Positions 1 to 7,035 of a stretch of DNA of 64,000 bases are shown in pieces; positions within the stretch are counted from its first letter, which is position 1, and each line of letters opens with the position of its first letter. The notes below the pieces were generated by a model. That model searched no databases and was not told the origin of the DNA. It saw nothing but the letters and a program-made list of their open reading frames with translations. The translations under genes were made by a program, and so were the position numbers. The DNA is from Pseudomonas sp. AN-1 (lineage in GTDB: Bacteria > Pseudomonadota > Gammaproteobacteria > Pseudomonadales > Pseudomonadaceae). The stretch spans positions 4,154,001 through 4,218,000 of the forward strand of contig NZ_CP139195.1 of the NCBI RefSeq assembly GCF_034057115.1. The letters are read 5' to 3'.

Positions 1-578
1 CCGTCGGCCACCACGGCCGCCTGGCCCACGTCAGTGCCGAGGAGCGTGCCGCGCGCTTTGGCCAGTTGCCGGCCACCGTGCTGTTCTCCGGCCTCTCCGG
101 CGCCGGCAAGAGCACCCTGGCCTACGCCGTCGAGCGCAAGCTGTTCGACAGCGGCCGCGCGGTCTACGTGCTGGACGGCCAGAACCTGCGCCACGACCTC
201 AACAAGGGCCTGCCGCTGGATCGTGCCGGCCGCGCCGAGAACTGGCGCCGCGCCGCCCAGGTGGCCCGGCAGTTCAACGAGGCGGGCCTCTTGACCCTGG
301 CGGCCTTCGTCGCCCCGGACGCCGAGGGCCGCGAGCAGGCCCGGGCCATCGTCGGTGCCGAGCGGCTGATCACCGTCTACGTGCAGGCTTCGCCGCAGGC
401 CTGCCGCGAGCGCGATCCGCAGGGCCTGTACGCCGCCGGCGAGGACAACATCCCCGGCGAGTCCTTCGCCTACGACGTGCCGCTGGATGCCGACCTGGTG
501 ATCGACACCCAGTCCACTCCGGTGGAGGAGGGGGTCAGGCAGGTGCTGGCGCTGCTGCGTTCGCGCGGCGCGATCTGA
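1..578 (+). CDS. cysNC: CysNC bifunctional sulfate adenylyltransferase subunit 1 / APS kinase, C-terminal part
   Basis: The reading frame is open from the left edge (first full codon at position 3), so this is the 3' end of a longer gene. The visible 191 residues form the adenylylsulfate kinase domain, which phosphorylates adenosine 5'-phosphosulfate to PAPS in assimilatory sulfate reduction. Seen directly: the P-loop GLSGAGKST, then LDGQNLRHDLN, RAENWRR and NEAGLLTLAAFVAP, which match the APS-kinase substrate-binding blocks. The HHGRLAHVSAEERAARFGQ stretch before the P-loop has no start codon of its own and reads as linker, so a CysN GTPase half upstream is inferred; Pseudomonas normally carries this fusion. 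A strong hairpin terminator follows. Confidence 0.9.
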   Translation, partial: VGHHGRLAHVSAEERAARFGQLPATVLFSGLSGAGKSTLAYAVERKLFDSGRAVYVLDGQNLRHDLNKGLPLDRAGRAENWRRAAQVARQFNEAGLLTLAAFVAPDAEGREQARAIVGAERLITVYVQASPQACRERDPQGLYAAGEDNIPGESFAYDVPLDADLVIDTQSTPVEEGVRQVLALLRSRGAI

Positions 579-592
579 TCCCGGCAGACTGA

Positions 593-630
593 AACAGCAA
601 GGCCCCGGCAACTGCCGGGGCCTTGCTGTT
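593..630 (+). terminator. Rho-independent terminator after cysNC
   Basis: A perfect inverted repeat (AACAGCAAGGCCCCGGCA and its complement) with a tiny loop starts 15 bases after the cysNC stop codon. It ends in GCTGTTTTC, giving a GC-rich stem with a short T-tract. Confidence 0.8.
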
Positions 631-644
631 TTCGGCAGGCAAAA

Positions 645-668
645 AGAAGCCCCGCCTGGGCGGGGCTG
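645..668 (-). terminator. Rho-independent terminator of the zapG-like gene
   Basis: AGCCCCGCC and GGCGGGGCT pair around a two-base loop. Read on the minus strand the stem is followed by TTCTTTTTGCC, so it terminates the minus-strand gene that stops at 685. Confidence 0.7.
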
Positions 669-684
669 CTCGTTGACGTCGGGG

Positions 685-1110
685 TCAGGCCTTCTTCAGC
701 ACTTCCTCGTCGCTCAGTACGCCGGAGTGGCCGGGGGCGTAATCCTTCGGCGGCTCGGTGCTGGCGACGCTGGCGATGCGCTCGCGGGCCGGCTGGGCGG
801 ACTCGCTGAGGGCGGCCAGCAGGCGCTGGCGGGTCAGCTCGTCGAGGGCCAGGCGGTTGGCGCCCTCGGAGAGGTGCGACTGGATGTCCTGGTAGTTCTG
901 GGTGAGCTTCTGCATCAGGCTGGCGGTGGTGTTGAAGTGGCTGACCACTTCGCTCTGGTAGCTCTCGAAGCGCTCCTGCATCTCGTCCAGCTTGTGCTGG
1001 ACGCCCCCGGGGGCGGCGCCGGGCAGCAGGCGGGCCAGCAGGAAACCGATGGCCACACCGACGACCAGGGCCAGGGCTGGCAGCAGCCAGGCAGCGAATG
1101 ACTGTTCCAC
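685..1110 (-). CDS. zapG: YhcB/ZapG-type DUF1043 inner-membrane protein
   Basis: A 141-residue protein with one N-terminal membrane helix (about residues 7-27, AAWLLPALALVVGVAIGFLL) followed by a hydrophilic helical region with the DUF1043 pattern HFNTTASLMQKLTQNYQDI. The family (YhcB/ZapG in E. coli) is linked to cell-division and cell-wall enzymes at the inner membrane; that role is inherited from the family. The frame is open upstream to 1185, but I chose GTG at 1110: a strong GAGGAAGGA lies just upstream and the protein then begins VEQSFAAWLLP, like its relatives. It is divergent from the hydrolase gene at 1226. Confidence 0.85.
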   Translation of the reverse strand: MEQSFAAWLLPALALVVGVAIGFLLARLLPGAAPGGVQHKLDEMQERFESYQSEVVSHFNTTASLMQKLTQNYQDIQSHLSEGANRLALDELTRQRLLAALSESAQPARERIASVASTEPPKDYAPGHSGVLSDEEVLKKA

Positions 1111-1225
1111 GAATCCTTCCTCTATAGACGGGATTTGCATTACGTTAACGGCTTGTGCCTGCGCTGTATAGCGCCGGCGGTGCAATGCTAGACGAGTCCC
1201 CGCGCGGCGGGGTCACGGAGTCCCT

Positions 1226-1861
1226 GTGTCTTTGACCGAAATTCCCCTGCTGCTCGACGGGCCCTGCGGCGCCCTCGAGGCCCTCCATCTCGATCATCCC
1301 GAGGCCCGCGGTGTGGCGCTGATCTGCCATCCGCACCCGCTGCACGCTGGCAGCATGCTCAACAAGGTGGTGGCCACCTTGCAGCGCACGGCGCGCGACG
1401 CCGGCTACGCCACCCTGCGCTTCAACTTCCGCGGCGTCGGCCAGAGCGTGGGCGAGCACGCCCACGGCGAGGGCGAGATCGACGACGCCGAGGCCGCCGC
1501 ACGCTGGCTGCTGGCCAGGCACCCCGGCCTGCCGCTGACCCTGATGGGCTTTTCCTTCGGCGCCTGCGTGGCGGCTTGTCTGGGCGGGCGTCTGGAAGCG
1601 CAGGGCGTCGCCGTCGAGCGGCTGTTCATGCTGGCGCCGCCGGTGATGCGTTTCGCCGTGGATGGCCGGCTGCCCCGGCAGGGCGCGCTGACGGTGATCC
1701 AGCCTGCGAGCGACGAGGTGGTCGAGCCGGCGGCCGTGCATGCCTGGTCGGCGCAGCTTTCGCGTCCCCACGAGCTGCTCGAAGTGGCAGAATGCGGGCA
1801 CTTCTTCCACGGCCGGCTGACCGAGCTGAAAGCACTGGTCCTGCCGCGCCTCCAATCCTGA
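1226..1861 (+). CDS. Alpha/beta hydrolase (COG2945-type)
   Basis: A 211-residue alpha/beta hydrolase. Seen: the early [10 protein letters not shown] oxyanion region, NFRGVGQS, the nucleophile elbow GFSFGA (Ser about residue 111), and a C-terminal GHFFHG giving the likely catalytic His; the acid is probably in PASDEVV. The substrate is unknown; family members are usually called predicted esterases or dienelactone-hydrolase-like proteins. The start is GTG after ACGGAG. The stop TGA lies 23 bases before the trpS start, so the two genes are probably co-transcribed. No signal peptide, so cytoplasmic. Confidence 0.85.
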   Translation: MSLTEIPLLLDGPCGALEALHLDHPEARGVALICHPHPLHAGSMLNKVVATLQRTARDAGYATLRFNFRGVGQSVGEHAHGEGEIDDAEAAARWLLARHPGLPLTLMGFSFGACVAACLGGRLEAQGVAVERLFMLAPPVMRFAVDGRLPRQGALTVIQPASDEVVEPAAVHAWSAQLSRPHELLEVAECGHFFHGRLTELKALVLPRLQS

Positions 1862-1884
1862 TGCAGCACGACAAGCGATCGACC

Positions 1885-3231
1885 ATGACCACCCGTATTC
1901 TCACCGGCATCACCACCACCGGCACCCCGCACCTGGGCAACTACGCCGGTGCCATCCGCCCGGCGATCATTGCCAGCCGCGCGGACAACGTGGACTCCTT
2001 CTACTTTCTCGCCGACTACCACGCGCTGATCAAGTGCGACGACCCGCAGCGCATCCAGCGCTCGCGCCTGGAGATCGCCGCCACCTGGCTGGCCTGCGGC
2101 CTGGACCCGGAGCGGGTGACCTTCTACCGCCAGTCGGACATCCCCGAGATTCCCGAGCTGACCTGGCTGCTCACCTGCGTGGCGGGCAAGGGCCTGCTCA
2201 ACCGCGCCCACGCCTACAAGGCCGCGGTCGACCAGAACGTGGCCAAGGGTGAGGACCCGGACGCCGGGGTGACCATGGGCCTGTTCAGCTATCCGGTGCT
2301 GATGGCCGCCGACATCCTGATGTTCAACGCCCACCAGGTGCCGGTCGGCCGCGACCAGATCCAGCACGTGGAGATGGCGCGCGACATCGGCCAGCGCTTC
2401 AATCACCTGTTCGGCAACGGCCGCGAGCTGTTCACCCTGCCCGAGGCGCTGATCGAGGAGAGCGTGGCGACCCTGCCGGGCCTCGACGGGCGCAAGATGA
2501 GCAAGAGCTACGACAACACCATCCCGCTGTTCGGCACCAGCAAGCAGCTCCGGGAAGCGGTGGCGCGCATCGTCACCGACTCGCGCCTGCCGGGCGAGCC
2601 CAAGGATGCCGAGGGCTCGCACCTGTTCACCCTCTACCAGGCCTTCGCCACGCCCGCGCAGAGCGCCGAGTTCCGCGCCGCGCTGGAAGGCGGCCTGGCC
2701 TGGGGCGAGGCCAAGCAGCGCCTGAGCGAGCTGCTGGAGGGCGAGCTGGGCGAGGCCCGCGAGCGCTACAACGCGCTGATCGCCCGCCCGGCCGATCTCG
2801 AGGACATCCTGCTGGCCGGCGCCGCCAAGGCGCGCAAGGTCGCCACGCCGTTCCTCGGCGAGCTGCGCGAGGCGGTGGGGCTGCGCTCGTTCCGCAACGA
2901 GGTGCAGGTGGCCGGCGGGGCGAAGAAGAAGGCCGCCAAGGGCGCCCGCTTCGTCAGCTTCCGCGACGACGACGGCAGCTTCCGCTTCCGCCTGCTGGAC
3001 GCCGACGGCAGCCAGCTGCTGCTCTCGGTGAGCTTCGCAGACGGCAAGAGCGCCGGTGCGGCGAGCAAGCGCCTGCAGGCCGGCGAGCTGGACCTGCGCG
3101 CCGAGGGCGAAGGGTTTGCCCTGTGGCTGGACGACGCGCCGGTGGCGCACAGCCCGGCCTTCGCCGAGGGTGCCGAGCGCGAGGCCGCCATGGCGCGCCT
3201 GGCCGAGGCGCTGGCACCGCAGGACGCCTGA
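1885..3231 (+). CDS. trpS: Tryptophanyl-tRNA synthetase, long form with C-terminal extension
   Basis: Class I aminoacyl-tRNA synthetase that charges tRNA-Trp. Motifs: the HIGH equivalent TPHLGN at residues 14-19 and KMSKS at about 204-208. Standard bacterial TrpRS proteins are about 330-340 residues; this one is 448, the length I recall for P. aeruginosa TrpS. A lysine/alanine linker ([11 protein letters not shown], about residue 342) leads to roughly 95 extra residues whose [16 protein letters not shown] pattern resembles the small YegP/DUF1508 fold. An in-frame ATG also exists at 1861, overlapping the hydrolase stop. I prefer 1885 because the protein then starts [13 protein letters not shown], as in relatives. 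Confidence 0.93.
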   Translation: MTTRILTGITTTGTPHLGNYAGAIRPAIIASRADNVDSFYFLADYHALIKCDDPQRIQRSRLEIAATWLACGLDPERVTFYRQSDIPEIPELTWLLTCVAGKGLLNRAHAYKAAVDQNVAKGEDPDAGVTMGLFSYPVLMAADILMFNAHQVPVGRDQIQHVEMARDIGQRFNHLFGNGRELFTLPEALIEESVATLPGLDGRKMSKSYDNTIPLFGTSKQLREAVARIVTDSRLPGEPKDAEGSHLFTLYQAFATPAQSAEFRAALEGGLAWGEAKQRLSELLEGELGEARERYNALIARPADLEDILLAGAAKARKVATPFLGELREAVGLRSFRNEVQVAGGAKKKAAKGARFVSFRDDDGSFRFRLLDADGSQLLLSVSFADGKSAGAASKRLQAGELDLRAEGEGFALWLDDAPVAHSPAFAEGAEREAAMARLAEALAPQDA

Positions 3232-3242
3232 GTCGTGCCATC

Positions 3243-3269
3243 CGCCCGGCGGCGGCCTGCCGCCGGGCG
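3243..3269 (+). terminator. GC hairpin after trpS, no T-tract
   Basis: An 11-bp perfect stem (CGCCCGGCGGC / GCCGCCGGGCG) with a five-base loop lies 12 bases after the trpS stop. There is no T run, so it may be a weak terminator, an mRNA-stabilising hairpin, or both. Confidence 0.4.
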
Positions 3270-3408
3270 CAACCGCTACGCCCGGGGGAGGCGCCTGCCT
3301 GCCTTCGGTCCCCGCAAGAGGGCGTCCGTGCTGAACGCTCCGAGTAAATTGCCAACCGCCGAGGCCGCCGCTAAAGTGTCGACCCCGTTTGCCTAACCCG
3401 ACGCCGCC

Positions 3409-4506
3409 ATGACTCCGCTCGAACGCTACCAGGCCGATCTGAAACGTCCCGACTTCTTCCACGATGCCGCGCAGGAAAACGCCGTGCGTCACCTGCAGCG
3501 CCTGTACGACGACCTGGTCAATGGCGGTCAGCAGGACTCCGGGTTGCTGGGCAAGCTGTTCGGCCGCAAGAAGCCGCAGGGGCCGATCAAGGGCATCTAC
3601 TTCTGGGGCGGCGTGGGCCGCGGCAAGACTTACCTGGTCGACACCTTCTTCGACGCGCTGCCGTTCAAGCAGAAGATGCGCACGCACTTCCACCGTTTCA
3701 TGAAGCGCGTGCACGAGGAGATGAAGACCCTCAAGGGCGAGAAGAACCCGCTGACCATCATCGCCAGGCGCTTCGCCGACGAGGCGCGGGTGATCTGCTT
3801 CGACGAGTTCTTCGTCTCCGACATCACCGACGCGATGATCCTCGCCACCCTGCTCGAGGAGCTGTTCAAGAACGGCGTCAGCCTGGTGGCCACCTCCAAC
3901 ATCGTGCCCGACGGCCTGTACCGCGACGGCCTGCAGCGCGCACGCTTCCTGCCGGCGATCGCCCTGCTCAAGGAGCACACCGAGATCGTCAACGTCGACA
4001 GCGGCATCGACTACCGTCTGCGCGCCCTCGAGCAGGCCGAGCTGTACCACTTCCCGCTGGACGCCGAGGCCGAAGAGAGCCTGAGCCGCAGCTTCCAGAG
4101 CCTGCTCACCGAGAACTGCCACGTGGTGGAGAACGAGGTGCTGCTGATCGAGAACCGCGAGATCCGCGCGCGCAAGACCGCCAACGACGTCGCCTGGTTC
4201 GAGTTCCGCGAGCTGTGCGACGGCCCGCGCAGCCAGAACGACTACATCGAGCTGGGCAAGATCTACGGCGCGGTGCTGCTGGCCAACGTCGAGCAGATGA
4301 ACGTCACCAAGGACGACATCGCCCGCCGCTTCATCAACCTGGTGGACGAATTCTACGACCGCAACGTCAAGCTGATCATCTCCGCCGAGGTCGAGCTCAA
4401 GGACCTGTACACCGGCGGTCGCCTGGAGTTCGAGTTCCAGCGTACCCTCAGCCGCCTGCTGGAGATGCAGTCCCACGAGTTCCTCAGCCGGCCGCACAAG
4501 CCGTGA
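3409..4506 (+). CDS. zapE: Cell division protein ZapE, AFG1-like ATPase
   Basis: A 365-residue P-loop ATPase of the AFG1/YhcM family. Walker A GGVGRGKT lies at about residues 67-74, Walker B ICFDEFFV at about 129-136, and the VATSNIVPDGLYRDGLQRARF block characteristic of the family follows. In E. coli ZapE joins the division ring late and affects Z-ring stability in an ATP-dependent way; that function is transferred by homology. Cytoplasmic, no membrane segments. The gene has 177 bases of upstream DNA and is followed by a hairpin, so it is probably its own unit. Confidence 0.92.
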   Translation: MTPLERYQADLKRPDFFHDAAQENAVRHLQRLYDDLVNGGQQDSGLLGKLFGRKKPQGPIKGIYFWGGVGRGKTYLVDTFFDALPFKQKMRTHFHRFMKRVHEEMKTLKGEKNPLTIIARRFADEARVICFDEFFVSDITDAMILATLLEELFKNGVSLVATSNIVPDGLYRDGLQRARFLPAIALLKEHTEIVNVDSGIDYRLRALEQAELYHFPLDAEAEESLSRSFQSLLTENCHVVENEVLLIENREIRARKTANDVAWFEFRELCDGPRSQNDYIELGKIYGAVLLANVEQMNVTKDDIARRFINLVDEFYDRNVKLIISAEVELKDLYTGGRLEFEFQRTLSRLLEMQSHEFLSRPHKP

Positions 4507-4516
4507 TCGAGTAGAG

Positions 4517-4537
4517 GAGGGCGCCGGCGGCGCCCTC
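4517..4537 (+). terminator. Probable terminator after zapE
   Basis: GAGGGCGCC and GGCGCCCTC form a perfect 9-bp stem with a three-base loop, followed by GTCGTTTCC. The T-tract is weak. Confidence 0.5.
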
Positions 4538-4607
4538 GTCGTTTCCGCGGCCGCCGCGGCTGGGTATACTGCCGCGCATTTCCCGTCCAACTCCCGGAGA
4601 GATCGAC

Positions 4608-5195
4608 ATGCTGCCCCGCCTGCTGCTTGGCCTGTTCGCCGCTGCCAGCCTGACCCTGGCCGGCTGTGCCCACAGCCCGCAACACCTGAGCCTGCAACCG
4701 ATGGTCACCGCCCAGCTCAACCCGGTCGGCCAGGGCCAGCCGGTGGTGGTGCGCGTGGTCGACGGTCGTCCCTCGCCGGTGCTCGGCACCCGCGGCGGCC
4801 TGTATCCGGAGACCAGTGCGATCAGCGTGGCCAGCCAGGATCTGCTGCCCAAGCTGCAGGGTCAGGCCGAGGCCGCCGTGCGCCTGCTCGGCTTCACCCC
4901 GACGCCCAATGCCTACAATGCGCCGCAGCTGACCCTGACCGTGACCGACATGAAGTACCAGTCGCCGAAGGATGGCAGCTATGTCACCGAGGCCAACATC
5001 AGCGCCACCATCCGCGCCGATGTGCAGAACAGCGTGCGCCGCTACAGCGGCCGCTACGGCGCGACCCTCAACCAGCGCTTCGGCATGGCGCCCAACCAGC
5101 AGACCAACACCAAGCTGGTCAGCGACGTGCTCAGCGATGCGCTGACCCGGGTGTTCAAGGATCCGACCATCGGCCAGTTGCTCAACAACCAGTGA
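4608..5195 (+). CDS. YajG-family outer-membrane lipoprotein
   Basis: A 195-residue protein with a type II signal peptide: MLPRLLLGLFAAASLTLAGC, with lipobox LAGC and Cys20 as the predicted lipidated residue. The mature part (PVVVRVVDGRP, LTLTVTDMKYQ, LVSDVLSDALTRVFKDP) matches the YajG lipoprotein family, whose function is not established. Residue 21 is Ala, so Lol-dependent outer-membrane sorting is expected rather than inner-membrane retention. SD-like GGAGAG precedes the ATG. A strong terminator follows, and the IS element has inserted in its T-tract. Confidence 0.88.
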   Translation: MLPRLLLGLFAAASLTLAGCAHSPQHLSLQPMVTAQLNPVGQGQPVVVRVVDGRPSPVLGTRGGLYPETSAISVASQDLLPKLQGQAEAAVRLLGFTPTPNAYNAPQLTLTVTDMKYQSPKDGSYVTEANISATIRADVQNSVRRYSGRYGATLNQRFGMAPNQQTNTKLVSDVLSDALTRVFKDPTIGQLLNNQ

Positions 5196-5210
5196 GCTGA
5201 GCGGCAGACG

Positions 5211-5243
5211 AAAAAAGGCGGTGGCATTGCCACCGCCTTTTTT
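5211..5243 (+). terminator. Terminator of the yajG-type gene, interrupted by the IS
   Basis: AAAAAAGGCGGTGGC and its complement form a strong hairpin ending in TTTTTT. The T-tract and the next two bases (5238-5245) are the left copy of the IS target duplication. The terminator therefore still looks complete although the IS begins at 5246. Confidence 0.85.
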
Positions 5244-5245
5244 CT
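5238..5245. repeat. Left target-site duplication of the ISL3 element
   Basis: TTTTTTCT immediately left of the IS. It is identical to 6551-6558 and belongs to the yajG terminator T-tract. Confidence 0.9.
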
Positions 5246-5270
5246 GGTTCTTCGCGGGATCGTGGGGAAG
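5246..5270 (+). repeat. IS left inverted repeat
   Basis: 25-bp terminal repeat beginning GGTTCTTCGCGGG. It pairs with 6526-6550, with mismatches concentrated in the middle. Confidence 0.85.
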
Positions 5271-5344
5271 AGCGGATTGACAGACAGGGAAGCAGGTAAA
5301 TTGGCAGTCGCCAAACACGCCAACGCCTGCCCCCTGCTGTCACC

Positions 5345-6547
5345 GTGCATCCTATTGATCTTGCTGCTTTCTGGCCAGGCTACGACGTTGTAGCCTGCAG
5401 CCATTCCGTCGAAAAAAACCTCACGCTGACCCTCGAACCCCGAGCGGCCGACCTTCCACGCTGTGGTCGCTGTCAGCAGCCCAGCCCCCTGATCCATGAC
5501 CGACGCATTCGCCTCGTTCGCGACCGGGATCTGTTCGATCAGCGCGTCCAGTTGCGACTCCCCATACGCCGAGTGGACTGCCTGACGTGTGGGCGAGTTA
5601 CCGAGCACATTTCCTGGTTGGCCCCGGCCTCGCGGCTGACCCGCCGGCTGTGTTCCTGGGTCGAAACCCTGCTGCGGTTCATGCCCATCAGCCATGTCAG
5701 CCAGCTCACCGGGCTGCACTGGCACACCATCAAGACGCTGGACAAGCGGCGTCTCCAGGCCGCATTCGGCACCTTCGAGCCGGGCGATGTGCGCCGTCTG
5801 GTGATGGACGAGTTCGCCCTGCACAAAGGCCATCGTTACGCGACGGTGATCATGGATGCCGAGCGTACCCGCGTTCTGTGGGTTGGCCTGGGTAACAGCC
5901 GCAAGGCCATACGCCCGTTCTTCGAGCAACTCGGTGAGCGCTGCCAGCAGATCGAGGCTGTGGCGATGGACATGAATACGGCCTTCGACCTGGAAGTGAA
6001 ACAGCACTGCCCTCAGGCCGAGGTTGTGTACGACTTGTTCCATGTGGTCGCCCGCTACGGACGTGACGTGATCGACCGCATCCGGGTAGACCAGGCCAAT
6101 GCCCTGCGCCATGACAAGCCCGCTCGCCAAGTGGTCAAGCAGAGCCGTTGGCTGCTGCTGCGCAACCGGGAGAACCTGAAGGAGGATCATGCCGTTCGAC
6201 TGCAGGAGTTGTTGGCAGCCAACCAGCCACTGGCCACGGTCTATGTGCTCAAGGATGCGTTGAAGGAGGTCTGGTACGCACCCAGCGTGCGGGAGGGCTG
6301 GCGGCGCTGGCGAACCTGGCTGAGGCATGTCCGGGAGAGCGGCTTGGCGCCGCTACAACGCTTTGCCCGCAACCTCCAGCGCTATGCCCGGGGCATCCTC
6401 GCCAGTGCACGATTCCACATGCACACCAGCCTGCTGGAGGGGGTGAACAACCGGATCAAGGTGATCAAGCGCATGGCCTATGGCTTCAGGGACGCCGATT
6501 ACTTCTTCCTGAAAATCAAGGCCGCCTTCCCCGGGAAAATGCGATGA
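5345..6547 (+). CDS. ISL3-family transposase
   Basis: A 400-residue transposase. An N-terminal zinc-ribbon-like region has CGRC (about 39-42) and CLTCG (about 80-84). DDE catalytic candidates are the Asp in VMDEFALHKGHRY, the Asp in VAMDMNTAF, and the Glu in TSLLEGVNNRIKVIKRMAYG, the last being the ISL3/transposase_12 signature. It starts at GTG 5345 without a convincing ribosome-binding site, which is common in IS elements. The stop codon lies inside the right inverted repeat, three bases from the element end. No frameshift or internal stop, so it should be active if expressed. Confidence 0.93.
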   Translation: MHPIDLAAFWPGYDVVACSHSVEKNLTLTLEPRAADLPRCGRCQQPSPLIHDRRIRLVRDRDLFDQRVQLRLPIRRVDCLTCGRVTEHISWLAPASRLTRRLCSWVETLLRFMPISHVSQLTGLHWHTIKTLDKRRLQAAFGTFEPGDVRRLVMDEFALHKGHRYATVIMDAERTRVLWVGLGNSRKAIRPFFEQLGERCQQIEAVAMDMNTAFDLEVKQHCPQAEVVYDLFHVVARYGRDVIDRIRVDQANALRHDKPARQVVKQSRWLLLRNRENLKEDHAVRLQELLAANQPLATVYVLKDALKEVWYAPSVREGWRRWRTWLRHVRESGLAPLQRFARNLQRYARGILASARFHMHTSLLEGVNNRIKVIKRMAYGFRDADYFFLKIKAAFPGKMR

Positions 6548-6550
6548 ACC
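6526..6550 (-). repeat. IS right inverted repeat
   Basis: Complement begins GGTTCATCGC. It contains the transposase stop codon. Confidence 0.85.
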
Positions 6551-6558
6551 TTTTTTCT
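6551..6558. repeat. Right target-site duplication of the ISL3 element
   Basis: TTTTTTCT, an exact copy of 5238-5245. Confidence 0.9.
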
Positions 6559-6699
6559 GCCCGGCGGTCGGTGCGCCGGTCGGAAAGGCGCTGAGCGGGG
6601 CGGGGGCGAGGGAGTAGACTGCGGCGTTTGCTGCGGCTGCCGTCACCGAAGAGGGCGCGCAGCGCCCGATTGCCAACTCTTCTGTGCGGGAGGTCGTGG

Positions 6700-6999
6700 A
6701 TGTCGTTGCAGGTGTTGTGGTCGTTGTGCCAGAGCTATCCGGCGCAGGTGGTCAACGGTCTGGCGCTGTTCCTCGCGCTGGCCGGTGGCTGGCTGCTGCT
6801 GGCCACCCGGCTGCGCGAGCAGCGCGCGCAGGCGCGCCCGCTGCTCGAGGGCGAGCTGTCCGGGATGACGGCGGATGCGCTGGCGGGGGATGTCCAGGTC
6901 GCCCGTCTGAACCGCTTCTTCTACGCCTTCGGCAGCGCCTGCCTGGCGGCGGCGCTGGGGCTGTCCTGGCTGAGCACCGGCCTGCAGGCCGCGCTCTGA
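6700..6999 (+). CDS. Small two-helix membrane protein, unknown function
   Basis: I do not recognise a named family. The 99-residue protein has a hydrophobic segment at about residues 18-37 (GLALFLALAGGWLLLATRL), a polar middle with RLREQRAQARP, and a second hydrophobic segment at about 75-93 (FGSACLAAALGLSWL). This suggests two membrane helices. The start ATG at 6700 is preceded by GGGAGGTCGTGG; the frame stays open upstream to 6628 but that extension looks non-coding. It is the first gene right of the IS insertion, convergent with the acyltransferase gene. Confidence 0.7.
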   Translation: MSLQVLWSLCQSYPAQVVNGLALFLALAGGWLLLATRLREQRAQARPLLEGELSGMTADALAGDVQVARLNRFFYAFGSACLAAALGLSWLSTGLQAAL

Positions 7000-7004
7000 A
7001 GCCT

Positions 7005-7027
7005 GCGGCGCGCCTGGGGCGCGCCGC
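7005..7027. terminator. Terminator between convergent genes
   Basis: GCGGCGCGCC and GGCGCGCCGC form a perfect 10-bp stem with a three-base loop, followed by TTCCTTCCTT. It sits six bases after the membrane-protein stop and just before the acyltransferase stop, so it may serve both strands. Confidence 0.6.
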
Positions 7028-7035
7028 TTCCTTCC

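Larger units (their letters stand above)
5246..6550 (+). mobile_element. Intact ISL3-family insertion sequence, 1305 bp
   Basis: Ends defined by 25-bp imperfect inverted repeats: 5246-5270 (begins GGTTCTTCGCGGG, ends GGGGAAG) and 6526-6550 (its complement begins GGTTCATCGC and ends GGGGAAG), about 18 of 25 matching. Both sides are flanked by the same octamer TTTTTTCT (5238-5245 and 6551-6558), an 8-bp target duplication as expected for ISL3 elements. It holds one full-length transposase gene. Perfect duplication plus an open reading frame indicates a recent, possibly still mobile insertion. The TSD and ends are read directly; the family assignment rests on the transposase. Confidence 0.93.

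Noticed and set aside
1861..1884. ATG at 1861 as trpS start (overlapping the hydrolase stop)
   Set aside because: Possible, but the family N-terminus MTTRILTG and length of 448 fit ATG 1885. Left as an alternative.
1405..4590. 1061-codon open frame on the minus strand across the hydrolase, trpS and zapE
   Set aside because: It is antisense to three confidently identified genes. Long antisense frames are expected in GC-rich DNA where stop codons are rare, and its composition (Gln/Leu/Gly/Ala-rich, no recognisable motif) looks non-coding.
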